64,000 bases of DNA from Clostridia bacterium (lineage in GTDB: Bacteria > Bacillota > Clostridia > Christensenellales > Aristaeellaceae): assembly GCA_017534885.1 (NCBI GenBank), contig JAFXVR010000023.1:1-64000 (forward strand). The letters run 5' to 3'. The notes under the pieces were generated by a model. It saw nothing but the letters and a program-made list of their open reading frames with translations. It was not told where the DNA came from and did not search any database. The position numbers and the translations under genes were made by a program. Positions within the stretch are counted from its first letter, which is position 1; every line of letters begins with the position of its first letter. Shown one piece after another: positions 41,791 to 50,700 of this stretch.

Positions 41791-41980
41791 CCTCTTGGTA
41801 TAGTTGTTTTCTCCAGGAGCATATCTGCAGGGCTAGTAGAAGCATCAAGCTGGCTGCCAGTTCAGCAATCTTACCTTCAACCTTCTCCCTTCAACCTCAG
41901 CCTATCTTCCCCCTTGATTTCCTCTCCGTCTCCTGCTATCCTTTCTTCAGCAGACAGCGTCCTGAAAGGAGTGTTTCCAT

Positions 41981-42634
41981 ATGACCGACGCAGAACAGGC
42001 GGCCCGGTTCCAGGCGGACAAGGACAGGAAGCTCGCCAACTACCGGTACATGAACCGCTTCGTGCCCAGGGGGCAGGTGCTCTTCACGGGTTCCTCGCTG
42101 ATGGAGGGCTTTCCGGTCACAGAATACTGCCTGAACGAGGGCCTGCCGCCGGCCTACAACCGGGGCATCGGCGGGTACACCACGGACGAGTTTCTGGCGG
42201 CCATCGATGTGATGCTGCTGGATCCCGCCCCGGCCAAGGTGTTCATGAACATCGGCACCAACGACATTCATCTCTGGCCCGACGGCACGGACTGGCTGGA
42301 GCGCCTGGAGGGACAGCTCCGGCGCATTCTGACCATCCTCCGCGCCTCCCTGCCCGACACCCAGGTCTATCTGATGGCCTACTATCCCGTGAACCCGGTC
42401 TGTCCCCAAGCCCGGGACAACAAGGCCCTGCTGGTGCGCACCAACGCGAACGTGGACCGCGCCAATCTTCGGGTGCAGGCGCTGGCGGAGGAGTTCGGGG
42501 TTCACTATATCGATGTGAACGACGGGCTGAAGGACGCTGAGGGCAATCTGAAGGCCGAGCGCACCACGGACGGCATGCACATGGACGCCGAAGCCTACCG
42601 CAGCGTCTTTGAGCGGCTGAGGCCTTACCTCTGA
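41981..42634 (+). CDS. GDSL/SGNH family hydrolase
   Basis: 217 residues. SGNH blocks: VLFTGSSLMEGFPV (nucleophile Ser in a GSS variant of GDS), YNRGIGGYTTDEFLA (block II Gly), MNIGTNDIH (block III Asn) and TTDGMHMDAEAYR (block V Asp and His). These are esterases or acetylhydrolases acting on lipids or acylated sugars; no signal peptide, so intracellular. RBS AAAGGAG. Confidence 0.93.
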   Translation: MTDAEQAARFQADKDRKLANYRYMNRFVPRGQVLFTGSSLMEGFPVTEYCLNEGLPPAYNRGIGGYTTDEFLAAIDVMLLDPAPAKVFMNIGTNDIHLWPDGTDWLERLEGQLRRILTILRASLPDTQVYLMAYYPVNPVCPQARDNKALLVRTNANVDRANLRVQALAEEFGVHYIDVNDGLKDAEGNLKAERTTDGMHMDAEAYRSVFERLRPYL

Positions 42635-42647
42635 ACCGGCGGACATC

Positions 42648-42680
42648 AAAAAAGCGGCCAGCCCGCCGGGGGTCAGCCGC
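42648..42680 (-). terminator. terminator for the small hypothetical gene
   Basis: Minus strand GCGGCTGACC and GGCTGGCCGC pair around a short GC-rich loop and end in six T. Lies 18 bp after the minus-strand gene and just after the convergent GDSL gene. Confidence 0.75.
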
Positions 42681-42698
42681 CTTTGCGCAGTCAGCCGC

Positions 42699-42926
42699 TC
42701 AGGCCTTCTGCCACTCTTCCGCCTTGGCCGCGGAAATGCGCTTGATGGTCTCCTCCGCGTAGGGGGATTCCTCGCCGCCCGTGCCGTACAGGAACAACTT
42801 GCCGTCGGCGGTCTTGTACAGGCACTCCTCGTAGCCCTTGGGATCGCCGAATTCGCCCACGGTCTTCTTCTGAAGCAGTTCAGAAGTCTCCGTGTCATAT
42901 TCCACCTTGCAAATGACCTTCTTCAT
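42699..42926 (-). CDS. small hypothetical protein
   Basis: 75 residues (KKVICKVEYDTETSELLQKK, GDPKGYEECLYKTADGKLFLYGTGGEESPYAEE...). It looks like a compact beta-rich soluble protein; similar short proteins occur on clostridial chromosomes and mobile elements, but no function is known. ATG 42926 is preferred for an AAAGGA site 10 nt ahead; two upstream ATGs lack one. It has its own promoter and terminator, so it is a real single-gene unit. Confidence 0.75.
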   Translation of the reverse strand: MKKVICKVEYDTETSELLQKKTVGEFGDPKGYEECLYKTADGKLFLYGTGGEESPYAEETIKRISAAKAEEWQKA

Positions 42927-42998
42927 ACTTGCTTTCATCCTTTCGCGGTTGCCCGCTTTCAATCATTGTGTGCGAGGTTTTTTTGCCGCACAGCCGCT

Positions 42999-43027
42999 AT
43001 CATAGCACAATGTGAGACAAGTGGCAA
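42999..43027 (-). promoter_or_regulatory. promoter of the small hypothetical gene
   Basis: Minus strand TTGCCA (43027-43022), 17-nt spacer, TATGAT (43004-42999), about 75 bp ahead of the start. The direct repeat ATGACAT-TTCG-ATGACAT lies a little further upstream (about 43055-43072). Confidence 0.7.
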
Positions 43028-43157
43028 GAGGATTTTGCGCATTTTTTGCGGTTAATGACATTTCGATGACATATTGGACGCTCCGTTTCGCGCCGGAAGC
43101 CGCGGTTCTTCCGCTTTTATCCGGCGGAAACAGCCTGTCCGGGACGGGAGGCCTGCC

Positions 43158-43772
43158 ATGAAAATCCTGCTGACTGCCTTTGAACCCTTTGGCGGCGAGA
43201 TCGTCAATCCCTCCCTGGAAGCCTTGGCCCGTCTGCCGGAGACCGTCAGAAGCGCGCGGCTTCTCCGGCTGACCCTGCCGGTGGTCTTCGGCCGCAGCGC
43301 TGATCTGGCCATAGAAGCCATGGCGGCGGAACAGCCCGACGCGGTGCTCTGCCTGGGCCAGGCCGGCGGGCGCAGCGGGCTGACTCCGGAGCGGGTGGCC
43401 GTCAACCTGCAGGACGCCACCGTCCCGGACAATGCCGGAAACCAGCCTCGGGACTGCCCGGTTGTGCCCGGCGGCCCGGCGGCTTACTTCAGCACCCTGC
43501 CGGTCAAAGCCATGACGGAGGCCATCCGCGCTGCGGGCGTGCCGGCCAGCCTGTCCCTGTCGGCAGGCGCCTATGTTTGCAACCACCTGATGTACAGCGT
43601 GCTCCACGCGGCGGCAACCCGCTGGCCCTGGATGCGCTGCGGCTTCCTGCATCTGCCCTATATGCATCAGCAGGTCATCGCCCGCCCCGGCGTGCCCAGC
43701 CTGTCCCTGGACGACATGGTGCGGGGGCTGGAGGCCGCCATCACCGCCATCGCCGAAGCCCCCCAGGCCTGA
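43158..43772 (+). CDS. pcp: pyroglutamyl-peptidase I
   Basis: Removes N-terminal pyroglutamate from peptides; cytosolic cysteine peptidase of family C15. The 204-residue product shows ILLTAFEPFGGEIVNPS, the catalytic Glu in GQAGGRSGLTPERVAVN, the catalytic Cys in SAGAYVCNHLMY and His in GFLHLPYMHQQ. Length is typical (~200-215). ATG at 43158 has GGGAGG ahead; an upstream in-frame ATG would add 28 unlike residues. Confidence 0.95.
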   Translation: MKILLTAFEPFGGEIVNPSLEALARLPETVRSARLLRLTLPVVFGRSADLAIEAMAAEQPDAVLCLGQAGGRSGLTPERVAVNLQDATVPDNAGNQPRDCPVVPGGPAAYFSTLPVKAMTEAIRAAGVPASLSLSAGAYVCNHLMYSVLHAAATRWPWMRCGFLHLPYMHQQVIARPGVPSLSLDDMVRGLEAAITAIAEAPQA

Positions 43773-43774
43773 GC

Positions 43775-43806
43775 AAAAGGACGAGCCGCCCCGGCCCGTC
43801 CTTTTT
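43775..43806. terminator. bidirectional terminator after pcp
   Basis: AAAAGGACG and CGTCCTTTTT pair across a GC-rich loop, with T-runs on both strands, between the convergent pcp and GNAT genes. Confidence 0.88.
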
Positions 43807-43820
43807 GTGCGCCCCTGCGC

Positions 43821-44366
43821 TTACACTCCTTCGCGCTCCTTGATCAGCACGTGCCGCAGGAAGCCGCCGTACTTCTCCTTTGTCGCCGCCACGCGGTAGC
43901 CCAGCGCCTCGGCGGAGCGGAGGCTGGGCGTGTTGTGCGGGGAGATGGTGCACATGAGATGGCGGTATGGCGTGCCCGCCAGCGCCTCCTCGGCGAAGAG
44001 CAGCATCCGTCTTTCCAGCCGGTGTCCCCGGTGCGCCGGGGCGACACAGGCCGTGTCCATATTGCAGACCCGAGGCAGCTCCTCCTCCGTCAGGCCGATG
44101 TCATAGCCCAGGTTCTCCGGGGTGAGTCCGGGATAGCACACAATCAGCATCCCCGCCAGCTCGCCCGCTTCCGTCCGGGCCGTCACCCCGAAGCCCCCGC
44201 CGTTCAGGCAGCTCGTGAAGAAATCGATGGGCATCTCCCCCACCGCGAACACGTCCTTGTCTGCCAAGCCTGCCCACACTTCCCGCATCAGGGCGAACAT
44301 GGCCTCCGCCTCCGATGGCGCGGCCAAGGCCAGCCGGTAGCCGTCCGCCCGGCTTGGATCTGTCAT
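43821..44366 (-). CDS. GNAT family N-acetyltransferase
   Basis: 181 residues. Typical acetyl-CoA binding segment ACVAPAHRGHRLERRMLLFAEE and end TISPHNTPSLRSAEALGYRVAATKEKYGG (NxxSxxxxxxLGF-like). The substrate is unknown. Start ATG 44366 after GAAGGA; six more codons upstream are possible. It follows the tRNA-Leu gene on the same strand, separated by that gene's terminator. Confidence 0.9.
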   Translation of the reverse strand: MTDPSRADGYRLALAAPSEAEAMFALMREVWAGLADKDVFAVGEMPIDFFTSCLNGGGFGVTARTEAGELAGMLIVCYPGLTPENLGYDIGLTEEELPRVCNMDTACVAPAHRGHRLERRMLLFAEEALAGTPYRHLMCTISPHNTPSLRSAEALGYRVAATKEKYGGFLRHVLIKEREGV

Positions 44367-44387
44367 GGTCTGTCCTTCTTTCATTCT

Positions 44388-44428
44388 GATAAAACACCCG
44401 GCCTGTCCTGCGTGAGGTCAGCCGGGTG
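44388..44428 (-). terminator. terminator of the tRNA-Leu gene
   Basis: Minus strand CACCCGGC and GCCGGGTG pair over an 18-nt loop, followed by TTTTATC, 4 bp beyond the tRNA 3' end. Confidence 0.85.
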
Positions 44429-44432
44429 AGCA

Positions 44433-44727
44433 TGCCGATGGCGGGACTCGAACCCGCACGCCCGCGAGGGCAAGGGATTTTCCTGCCGCACCATGTTGCC
44501 ATGGCCGTGATCCGTTGCGGTCTGGACTATGTCTTCGCCATGCCGGAGCCCGCAGGCCCCGGTACAGGCGGCCGGTGTATAGTCTCTACACATTCCAACT
44601 CTGTTGGTTTAGCTCGGCGTTGCCCCGGTGGGGTTTTCGCCGAATTAGCCGGCATTCACGCGGGCGCTTTCGCCGCCCGGTGCTCTTCTGTCAAAGTCCC
44701 CAGTGTCTGCCATTCCACCACATCGGC
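44433..44727 (-). tRNA. tRNA-Leu (UAA), interrupted by a group I intron
   Basis: Minus strand. Acceptor GCCGATG (44727-44721) pairs with CATCGGC (44440-44434), discriminator A at 44433, no encoded CCA. D-stem GTG/CAC, GAATGGCAGA loop; anticodon stem GGGGA (44701-44697) pairs with TCCCT (44477-44473); long class II variable arm (GCCC TCGC GGGC); T-arm GCGGG TTCGAGT CCCGC. Removing 44693-44482 gives the loop CUUAAAA, that is anticodon UAA, and an 83-nt tRNA. The gene thus has exons 44727-44694 and 44481-44433. Its promoter places the transcript start within about 3 nt of the mature 5' end. Confidence 0.93.
44482..44693 (-). ncRNA. group I self-splicing intron in tRNA-Leu(UAA)
   Basis: The 212-nt insertion splits the anticodon between U34 and A35. 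The 5' exon ends in U and the intron ends in G, as group I introns do. The core signature is present: P7 strands in GTAGAGACTATACAC (around 44576-44590) and AAGACATAGTCC (44535-44524). A GGGGCAACGCCGAGC segment matches the P4-P6 region, a GGGCG/CGCCC hairpin fits P2, and GAGC near the 5' end could be the guide sequence pairing CUU with a terminal U-G wobble. No homing endonuclease frame. Same insertion site as the cyanobacterial/plastid IC3 intron. Confidence 0.9.
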
Positions 44728-44735
44728 ACAAGGTT

Positions 44736-44764
44736 ATTGTATGTCATTCGCGGCCTCCTGTCAA
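44736..44764 (-). promoter_or_regulatory. promoter of the tRNA-Leu gene
   Basis: Minus strand TTGACA (44764-44759), 17-nt spacer, TACAAT (44741-44736): a consensus-strength promoter whose expected start is at about 44729-44730. Confidence 0.9.
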
Positions 44765-44776
44765 GGCGGAACCGCA

Positions 44777-44813
44777 TCAGAAAAGGGGAAGAGACGCTCA
44801 GGCGCTCCTCCCC
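44777..44813 (-). terminator. terminator of the DivIC-like gene
   Basis: Minus strand GGGGAGGAGCG and CGTCTCTTCCCC pair around CCTGAG with a slight bulge, followed by TTTT, 20 bp after the gene. Confidence 0.8.
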
Positions 44814-44832
44814 TGCTGATTCATCGGCACGG

Positions 44833-45204
44833 TCACTCCAGATCGGCCTGCATATAATCGGCCCTCATCTGGGATTCCTCGATGGTGTAATTGTGCAGAT
44901 TGGCCATGTTCTCGATGTGGAAGCGCGTCTCGCCAGGCTTCATATAGCTGTGCTCGGTGCGGGCGCGGTGCTCGATGTCTTCCTTGGAGCCCACATAGTC
45001 CAGTTCCTTCTGCAACTGGGCAGCCTCGTTCTGCCGCTCCGTCAGCACCCGGGAGCGCTCCACTTCCAGACGCGCCGCGCGGCCGGCGTCCGCTGTGTTC
45101 ACTCCCAGCCCAAGGATGAAAAGCACACACAGGCCTATCATGATCAGCCCGGCAGCCCACCAGTTCACGGTCAGGGTGCGCCACCTGTTCAGAACGGTCA
45201 GCAA
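44833..45204 (-). CDS. DivIC/FtsB-like septum formation initiator protein
   Basis: 123 residues: short cytoplasmic N-terminus, one membrane span (AAGLIMIGLCVLFILGLGV), a coiled coil (LEVERSRVLTERQNEAAQLQKELDYV) and a C-terminal segment IEHRARTEHSYMKPGETRF with the family's E-x-x-AR-x-x-x-x-x-KPGE pattern. DivIC/FtsB proteins bridge early and late division proteins at the septum. TTG at 45204 is chosen as start because GGAGG lies 8 nt ahead. The usual DivIC neighbours are absent here. The 308-bp region upstream holds a LexA-like box and the next gene's promoter. Confidence 0.8.
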   Translation of the reverse strand: MLTVLNRWRTLTVNWWAAGLIMIGLCVLFILGLGVNTADAGRAARLEVERSRVLTERQNEAAQLQKELDYVGSKEDIEHRARTEHSYMKPGETRFHIENMANLHNYTIEESQMRADYMQADLE

Positions 45205-45307
45205 GAAAAACACCTCCAGAGGAATATGTCATTAGAAATTCATCATTCAGTGAAAAAATCCTGCTGACTTATTGCAAAAAAATAAAAAAAGTTGAAGTTC
45301 CTGAAAC

Positions 45308-45321
45308 AGAACATTTGTTCG
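45308..45321. promoter_or_regulatory. candidate LexA (SOS) box
   Basis: Minus strand CGAACAAATGTTCT matches the Gram-positive LexA consensus CGAACN4GTTCG except the last base. It lies about 105 bp ahead of the DivIC-like gene and about 130 bp ahead of the plus-strand promoter of the DUF4143 gene. Confidence 0.4.
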
Positions 45322-45451
45322 TATTCATACTTTCGTATCATCTCTCCCGCCATGCCGCATATCTCGCGGTTATGTGCGCTTTTTCCCGCTCGATTGTGAC
45401 GGATGTGTGACGTTTTGGGGGAAAGGAGGGTGAGAAAAGGAGAAAGAGTGC

Positions 45452-45480
45452 TTGCATTCCCGTTGAATATGCGGTAAAAT
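45452..45480 (+). promoter_or_regulatory. promoter of the DUF4143 ATPase gene
   Basis: TTGCAT, 17-nt spacer, TAAAAT, about 42 bp ahead of the ATG. The -35 context (CTTGCATTCCC) is the same as at the pheS promoter. Confidence 0.8.
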
Positions 45481-45521
45481 AAAACCGTACTTTAGATTTC
45501 CGCCAATTGGAGGAATGTGTC

Positions 45522-46745
45522 ATGTATATTCAGCGCGAACTGGAGCGTAAAGTCCTGGAAGCCAACCGTTTTTTCAAAGCCATTTTGGTGATCGGCGCAA
45601 GGCAGGTCGGCAAATCCACCATGCTCAGACATCTGGCCGGAGACGAGGGCCGCACCTATGTGACGATGGACAATGAGCTGGATCGGCAGCTGGCGCTTAC
45701 AGATCCGGTGCTGTTTTTTCAGACCTACCGTCCGCCCATCCTGATCGATGAGATTCAGAAAGCGCCTAACCTGCTGAATCACATCAAGCTGATGTGCGAT
45801 GAGAGTGAGGAGCGGGGGCGCTTCTGGCTGACCGGCTCCCAGCGGAAAAAGCTGATGGAACGTTCTCAGGAGACGCTGGCAGGTCGGCTGGGCATCCTGC
45901 GCCTTTATGGTCTGTCCCAGCGCGAGAAAGCCGGCTATCTGAACGCGCCGTACCTGGATTTCAGCATGGCGAGCCTGACTGAGCGGCAGCAGCATATGCC
46001 CGAAAACGACATCAGAGCTGTCTTTCACCACATCTGGCAGGGCAGCTTTGTGGATGTGCAGAACGCTTCTGCGGAGATGGCGCAGCTCTGGTATCAATCA
46101 TATATTGAGAACTATCTGATGGCGGACGCCGTGAATGACGAGGGCATCCGCGATCTGGCCGGTTTTCGCCGCATAATCCGGGCCAGCGCCGCGCTGACAG
46201 GACAGCAGATCAATTACCACACCCTGTCTGACGCTGCAGGCGTTTCAGAACCCACTGTGAAGAAATGGCTGTCCATTCTTCAGGATATGGATGTGATCTA
46301 TCTGCTGGAGCCTTACTCCAACAACGAGCTGCAGCGGCTGGTGAAAACACCCAAGCTCTATTTCTGTGATACCGGGCTCTGCGCATACCTGAGCCGGTGG
46401 CTGACGCCTGATACCCTGAGAGAAGGCGCGGCCAGCGGGTACTATTTTGAGAACTATGTGGTGATGGAGCTTGTCAAAAACTATGCGTATGCGCCTGACC
46501 AGGCCCTGCTGAGCTATTACCGCGATGACAAAGCCCGTGAAATTGATGTGTTTGTAGAGGAGAACGGCCGCGTTCACGCGCTGGAAATCAAGAAAAGCGC
46601 CAGCCCGGATCGAAAGGCTGTCAGCGCTTTTGATGTACTCCGCAAAACCAGTCTTGAAAAAGGCCCGGGAGGCATTGTCTGCATGGCTCCCAGACCTTTC
46701 CCCATCGATCAGGAGAATCTCTATATTCCCTGCGGCCTGATCTGA
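45522..46745 (+). CDS. AAA_14/DUF4143 family ATPase
   Basis: 407 residues. N-terminal P-loop domain (ILVIGARQVGKSTMLRHLAG; Walker B-like PPILIDEIQKAPNLL; FWLTGSQRKKLME sensor region) and a C-terminal DUF4143 domain ending in a PD-(D/E)XK-like motif (EIDVFVEENGRVHALEIKKS). Such proteins are common, often mobile, and of unknown function; a role linked to toxin-antitoxin or DNA ends has been suggested for relatives only by analogy. Base composition is a little lower in GC than the neighbours. ATG at 45522 follows GGAGG. Confidence 0.92.
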   Translation: MYIQRELERKVLEANRFFKAILVIGARQVGKSTMLRHLAGDEGRTYVTMDNELDRQLALTDPVLFFQTYRPPILIDEIQKAPNLLNHIKLMCDESEERGRFWLTGSQRKKLMERSQETLAGRLGILRLYGLSQREKAGYLNAPYLDFSMASLTERQQHMPENDIRAVFHHIWQGSFVDVQNASAEMAQLWYQSYIENYLMADAVNDEGIRDLAGFRRIIRASAALTGQQINYHTLSDAAGVSEPTVKKWLSILQDMDVIYLLEPYSNNELQRLVKTPKLYFCDTGLCAYLSRWLTPDTLREGAASGYYFENYVVMELVKNYAYAPDQALLSYYRDDKAREIDVFVEENGRVHALEIKKSASPDRKAVSAFDVLRKTSLEKGPGGIVCMAPRPFPIDQENLYIPCGLI

Positions 46746-46749
46746 GTTT

Positions 46750-47655
46750 TCACCCCAGCTCCCTGAGCCTGCTCACCCATTCTTCCGCCCGGTCGGTCTC
46801 CCAGAGCTCCGCGTCCGCCAGGGCCAGCTGCGCGTCCAGCAGGGCGGGGAAGTCACGGCTCGCCAGCGCGGCCTGCATTTCCTCCTTCAGCGCCTGCTGA
46901 TCGGCTGTGCGGCTGGCGGTATCCCGGAGGAAGGCCGCGGTGTCGGAGAGCAGCGCCAGGCCGGGATCCGGCTCCTCCCCGTCCTCTTCATCCCCGTCCT
47001 CCGCTTCTTCGTCCTCCTCGTCTTCATCGCCGGAAAAGCCCAGCAGCGCGTCCAGCAGCCCGAAGCGGAGGCCGCCGTCGAGCACCTCGTCATCCTCGTT
47101 CTCCTCGCGTTCGCCCAGCAGCTTCGTCAGCATCTCATCCTTCTCGCACAGGCCCTCATCCGCGCCGAAGTCCGTCATCAGCCAGAGCCATGCCGCGTCC
47201 ATCCGGCTCCACTCGTCCATCAGCTTGCCGCCGGTGAAGATCATGCCGCCCCGGGGCGCGCCTGGGAAGTCCTGGGCGTAGATCGCGGACATCAGCACAA
47301 AGCCGCTCCTGCGGTGCAGCATCAGCCAGTCGTGCCCCTGAAAGGGCGTTTCTCCCTCATAGCTGAACAGCGCTGTCCACAGCCCGCAGCCCTGCCGTTT
47401 CATGATCAGGCGGCAGCTGGCGGGATCGGCGTCGCCGTAAGCGTCCTCCGCGATCATCTCATAGAGGAAGCTGCCCTCCTCCACATCGTTCGCCAGGCAG
47501 ACATCCTGCATCAGCGCCTGCCAGCCGCTCAGATCCTGTTCGCCGGGGGCGTTCTCCGGTTCCACCCCGAAGTTCAGCAGCATGACCCGCAGCAGCTTGC
47601 ACATCGCCGTGTCCGGGCCGACCGCGCACACCCGCGCCCTGCATAAATCCGCCAT
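46750..47655 (-). CDS. hypothetical protein with acidic central region
   Basis: 301 residues. The first ~165 residues look like a globular domain (ALMQDVCLANDVEEGSF, RQGCGLWTALFSYEG, FVLMSAIYAQDFPG). A strongly acidic stretch (about residues 205-235, mostly Glu and Asp) follows, then a helical C-terminus (KEEMQAALASRDFPALLDAQLALAD). No family, signal or membrane segment recognised. It stands 45 bp after polC on the same strand and 4 bp from the convergent DUF4143 gene. Confidence 0.7.
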   Translation of the reverse strand: MADLCRARVCAVGPDTAMCKLLRVMLLNFGVEPENAPGEQDLSGWQALMQDVCLANDVEEGSFLYEMIAEDAYGDADPASCRLIMKRQGCGLWTALFSYEGETPFQGHDWLMLHRRSGFVLMSAIYAQDFPGAPRGGMIFTGGKLMDEWSRMDAAWLWLMTDFGADEGLCEKDEMLTKLLGEREENEDDEVLDGGLRFGLLDALLGFSGDEDEEDEEAEDGDEEDGEEPDPGLALLSDTAAFLRDTASRTADQQALKEEMQAALASRDFPALLDAQLALADAELWETDRAEEWVSRLRELG

Positions 47656-47700
47656 GATGATCCTCCTCGTCCGCGCAGGAAAAGCCTGCGTTTTTTGTTG

Positions 47701-50700
47701 TCAGAACATGCTGATCTGATTGGATTCCGCCAGCCCTTCCAGCGCGCCGTTAGCCCGCAGCATGTCGATCACGCCCTGGCCCAGCCGGGCGCGGCTGCGC
47801 AGATCCTCCACCGAGATGAAGGGACCCTGCCGCCTGGCCTCCACAATGGGCAGCGCGCTGCTCTCGCCCAGGCCGCCCAGGCTGGTCAGGGGGCAGCGCA
47901 GGTCGCCGTTCTCGATGGTGAAGCGCCGCACGTCGCTCCTGTACAGATCCACAGGCAGCAGGCGGATGCCGCGCATGTTCATCTCCAGCACCAGCTCCAG
48001 GGCGGTCTGGTCTTCCTTGTCCTTGGCCGTGGCCTTGTCCATGCTCCGCAGCTCGCGGATGCGCTGCCGGCAGGTGTGGGGGTCCAGCAGCATGGTGGCG
48101 GCGTCAAAGCCCTTGGCCCGCACGGTCAGGAAGGTGGCGTAATAGGCGGAGGGGTAGTGCAGCTTGAACCAGGCCACCCGCAGCGCCATGGTGACGTAGG
48201 CCACCGCGTGGCCCTTGGGGAACATGTACTTGATCTTCCGGCAGCTCTCGATGTACCACTCCGGCACATGGTGGCTTTCCATGGCCTCCACCATCTCCGG
48301 CTTCAGGCCCTTGCCCTTGCGCACATCCTCCATGGTGGTGAAAGCCATCTTCGGCTCCACGCCCATCTTGATGAGGTAGTTCATGATGTCGTCGCGGCAG
48401 CACACGCAGTCGGACAGGGTTGCCAGGCCATCCGCGATGATCTGCTGGGCGTTGCCCGTCCACACGTCCGTGCCGTGGCTGAGGCCGGAAATGCGCAGCA
48501 GCTCTTCCATGGTGCTGGGGTGGGTTTCGTCCAGCATGTTGCGCACAAAGCCCGTGCCAAACTCCGGCACGCCGTAGGTGCCCGTGTTGCAGAGGATGTC
48601 CTCCGTGGTCACGCCCAAGGCGTCCGGCTTGTGGAAGAGAGAGCGCACATCCCAGTCGTCCAGCGGCACGTCCTGGAAGTGGATGCCCGTCAGCTCCTCT
48701 AACATGTGCATCATGGTGGGATCGTCGTGTCCGAGGCAGTCCAGCTTCACCAGCTTGTCGTGCATGGAGTTGAAGTCAAAGTGCGTAGTGGTGAAGTCGC
48801 TGTCCATGTCGTCCGCCGGGTGCTGCACCGCGGTGAACTCGTTGATGTCGTTCTCCTTGGGCACCACCACCATGCCGCCGGGGTGCTGGCCCGTGGTGCG
48901 CTTGATGCCCACCAGTCCCTCAGCCAGGCGGCTCTTCTCGGTATTGCCGATCTGCCAGCCGTGGTTCTCGGCATACTTGAGCACATAGCCGATGGCCGTC
49001 TTGAAGGCTAAGGTGCCGATGGTGCCGGCGCGGAAGACGTGATCCCGCCCGAAGAGCTCCTCCACATAGTGGTGGGCGCGGTTCTGCTCCTCGCCGGAGA
49101 AGTTCAGGTCGATGTCCGGCACCTTGTCGCCCTTGAAGCCCAGGAAGACCTCAAAGGGGATGTCGAAGCCGTCCTTGGTCAGCCTCCGCCCGCAGATGGG
49201 GCAGTCCTTGTCCGGCAGGTCGAAGCCCACCCGGTAGCGGTTGGTGTCCACGTCGAAGAAGCCCTTGCGGCAGTATATGCAGCGGTAATGCGCGGGCAGG
49301 GCGTTCACCTCGGTGATGCCGCACATCCGCGCCACCAGAGACGAGCCCACCGAGCCCCGGCTGCCCACCAGATAACCGTCCTCCAGGGACTTGCTCACCA
49401 GCTTCTGCGCGATGGAATACAATGTGCAGTAGCCGTAGCCCACAATGGAGGAGAGCTCCTTGTCCAGCCGCTGCTTCACGATGTCCGGCAGGGGGTCGCC
49501 GTAAAGCTCATGGGCGGTCCGCCAGGTCATGGTCTGAATATCGTTTTCCGCGTCGGGCCAGAAGGGCTGGTAGGTCTTCTTCTCATCCGGGAAGAGCTTG
49601 AAGGTCTCCACCTGCGCCGCGATGGCCTGCGGGTTGGCGACAACCACCTCAAAGGCCTTGCTTTTGCCCAGGTAGGCGAAGTCCTCCAGCATCTCCTCGG
49701 TGGTCTTGAAGTACAGGGGCGGCTGAAGGTCGCAGTCGCTGTAGCCCATCCCCTCCTGAATGATGGCCCGGTTGATGGCGTTGTGGGGCTCCAGGAAGTG
49801 CACATCGCCCGTGGCGCACACCGGCTTGCCCAGCTCCTCGCCCAGCCGCACGATCTTCCGGTTGATCTCCCGCAGCTCCTCCTCATCCTTGGCCTTGCCG
49901 TCCCGCACCAGGAAGGCATTGTTCTGGATCGGCTGAATTTCCAGGTAATCGTAGAAGGAGGCGATCTCCCTGATCCGCTCCCAGTCCTCCCCCTCCAGCA
50001 CCGCCTGGTACAGTTCGCCGGACTCGCAGGCGCTGCCGATGATCAGCCCCTCCCGGTGCGCCTGAATGACGCTGCGGGGCATGTGGGGACGCTTGCGGAA
50101 GTATTCCAGGTTGCTGATGGTCACCAGCCGGTTCAGGTTGACCAGGCCGGCAGGGTTCTTCGCCAGCAGGATGATGTGCCAGCTCTCGCCGATGGCCTCG
50201 CCCTCGATGTGGTTCAGCGCCTCATAGCTGTCACAGCCCCGGGCCTCCGCCTCGGTGATCATCCTGGCCAGGCACTGGGCGGTGGCGGTGGCGTCGTGCA
50301 CGGCCCGGTGGGCGTTTTTCAGGCTGACGCTCAGCAGCTTGCAGACCGAGCCCAGCTTGTGGCTCTTCATGGACGGATAGAGCCGCCGCGCTAAGGCGAG
50401 GGTGTCCAGCACCGGCCCCTTCCAGGTGAGACCCAGCCGCTTCAGCTCCGCCTCCAGCAGGCTGACGTCGAAATCCGCGTTGTGGGCGGCAATGGGACAG
50501 CTGCCGATGAATTCCATCAGCTTGGGGATGGCGGTGGCCGCGGTCTCCTTGTCCGCCACCATGCTGTCGGTGATGCCCGTGAGCTTTTGCACCTTCTCCG
50601 GAATGGGCTCCTGGGGATTGACCAGCAGGGAGAGGGAGTCCTCAATCGTGCCGTCCACCAGCCGCACCGCGCCGATTTCGATCACCCGGCAGCGGCGGGT

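Noticed and set aside
41630-41980. T-box ahead of asnS
   Set aside because: No GGTACCGCGG-type sequence is present upstream of asnS on the minus strand; the structured DNA there is a repeat hairpin that is also found far away.
45522-46745. Toxin-antitoxin or defence role of the DUF4143 ATPase
   Set aside because: No partner gene, toxin-like protein or other defence gene lies beside it; only the family can be named.
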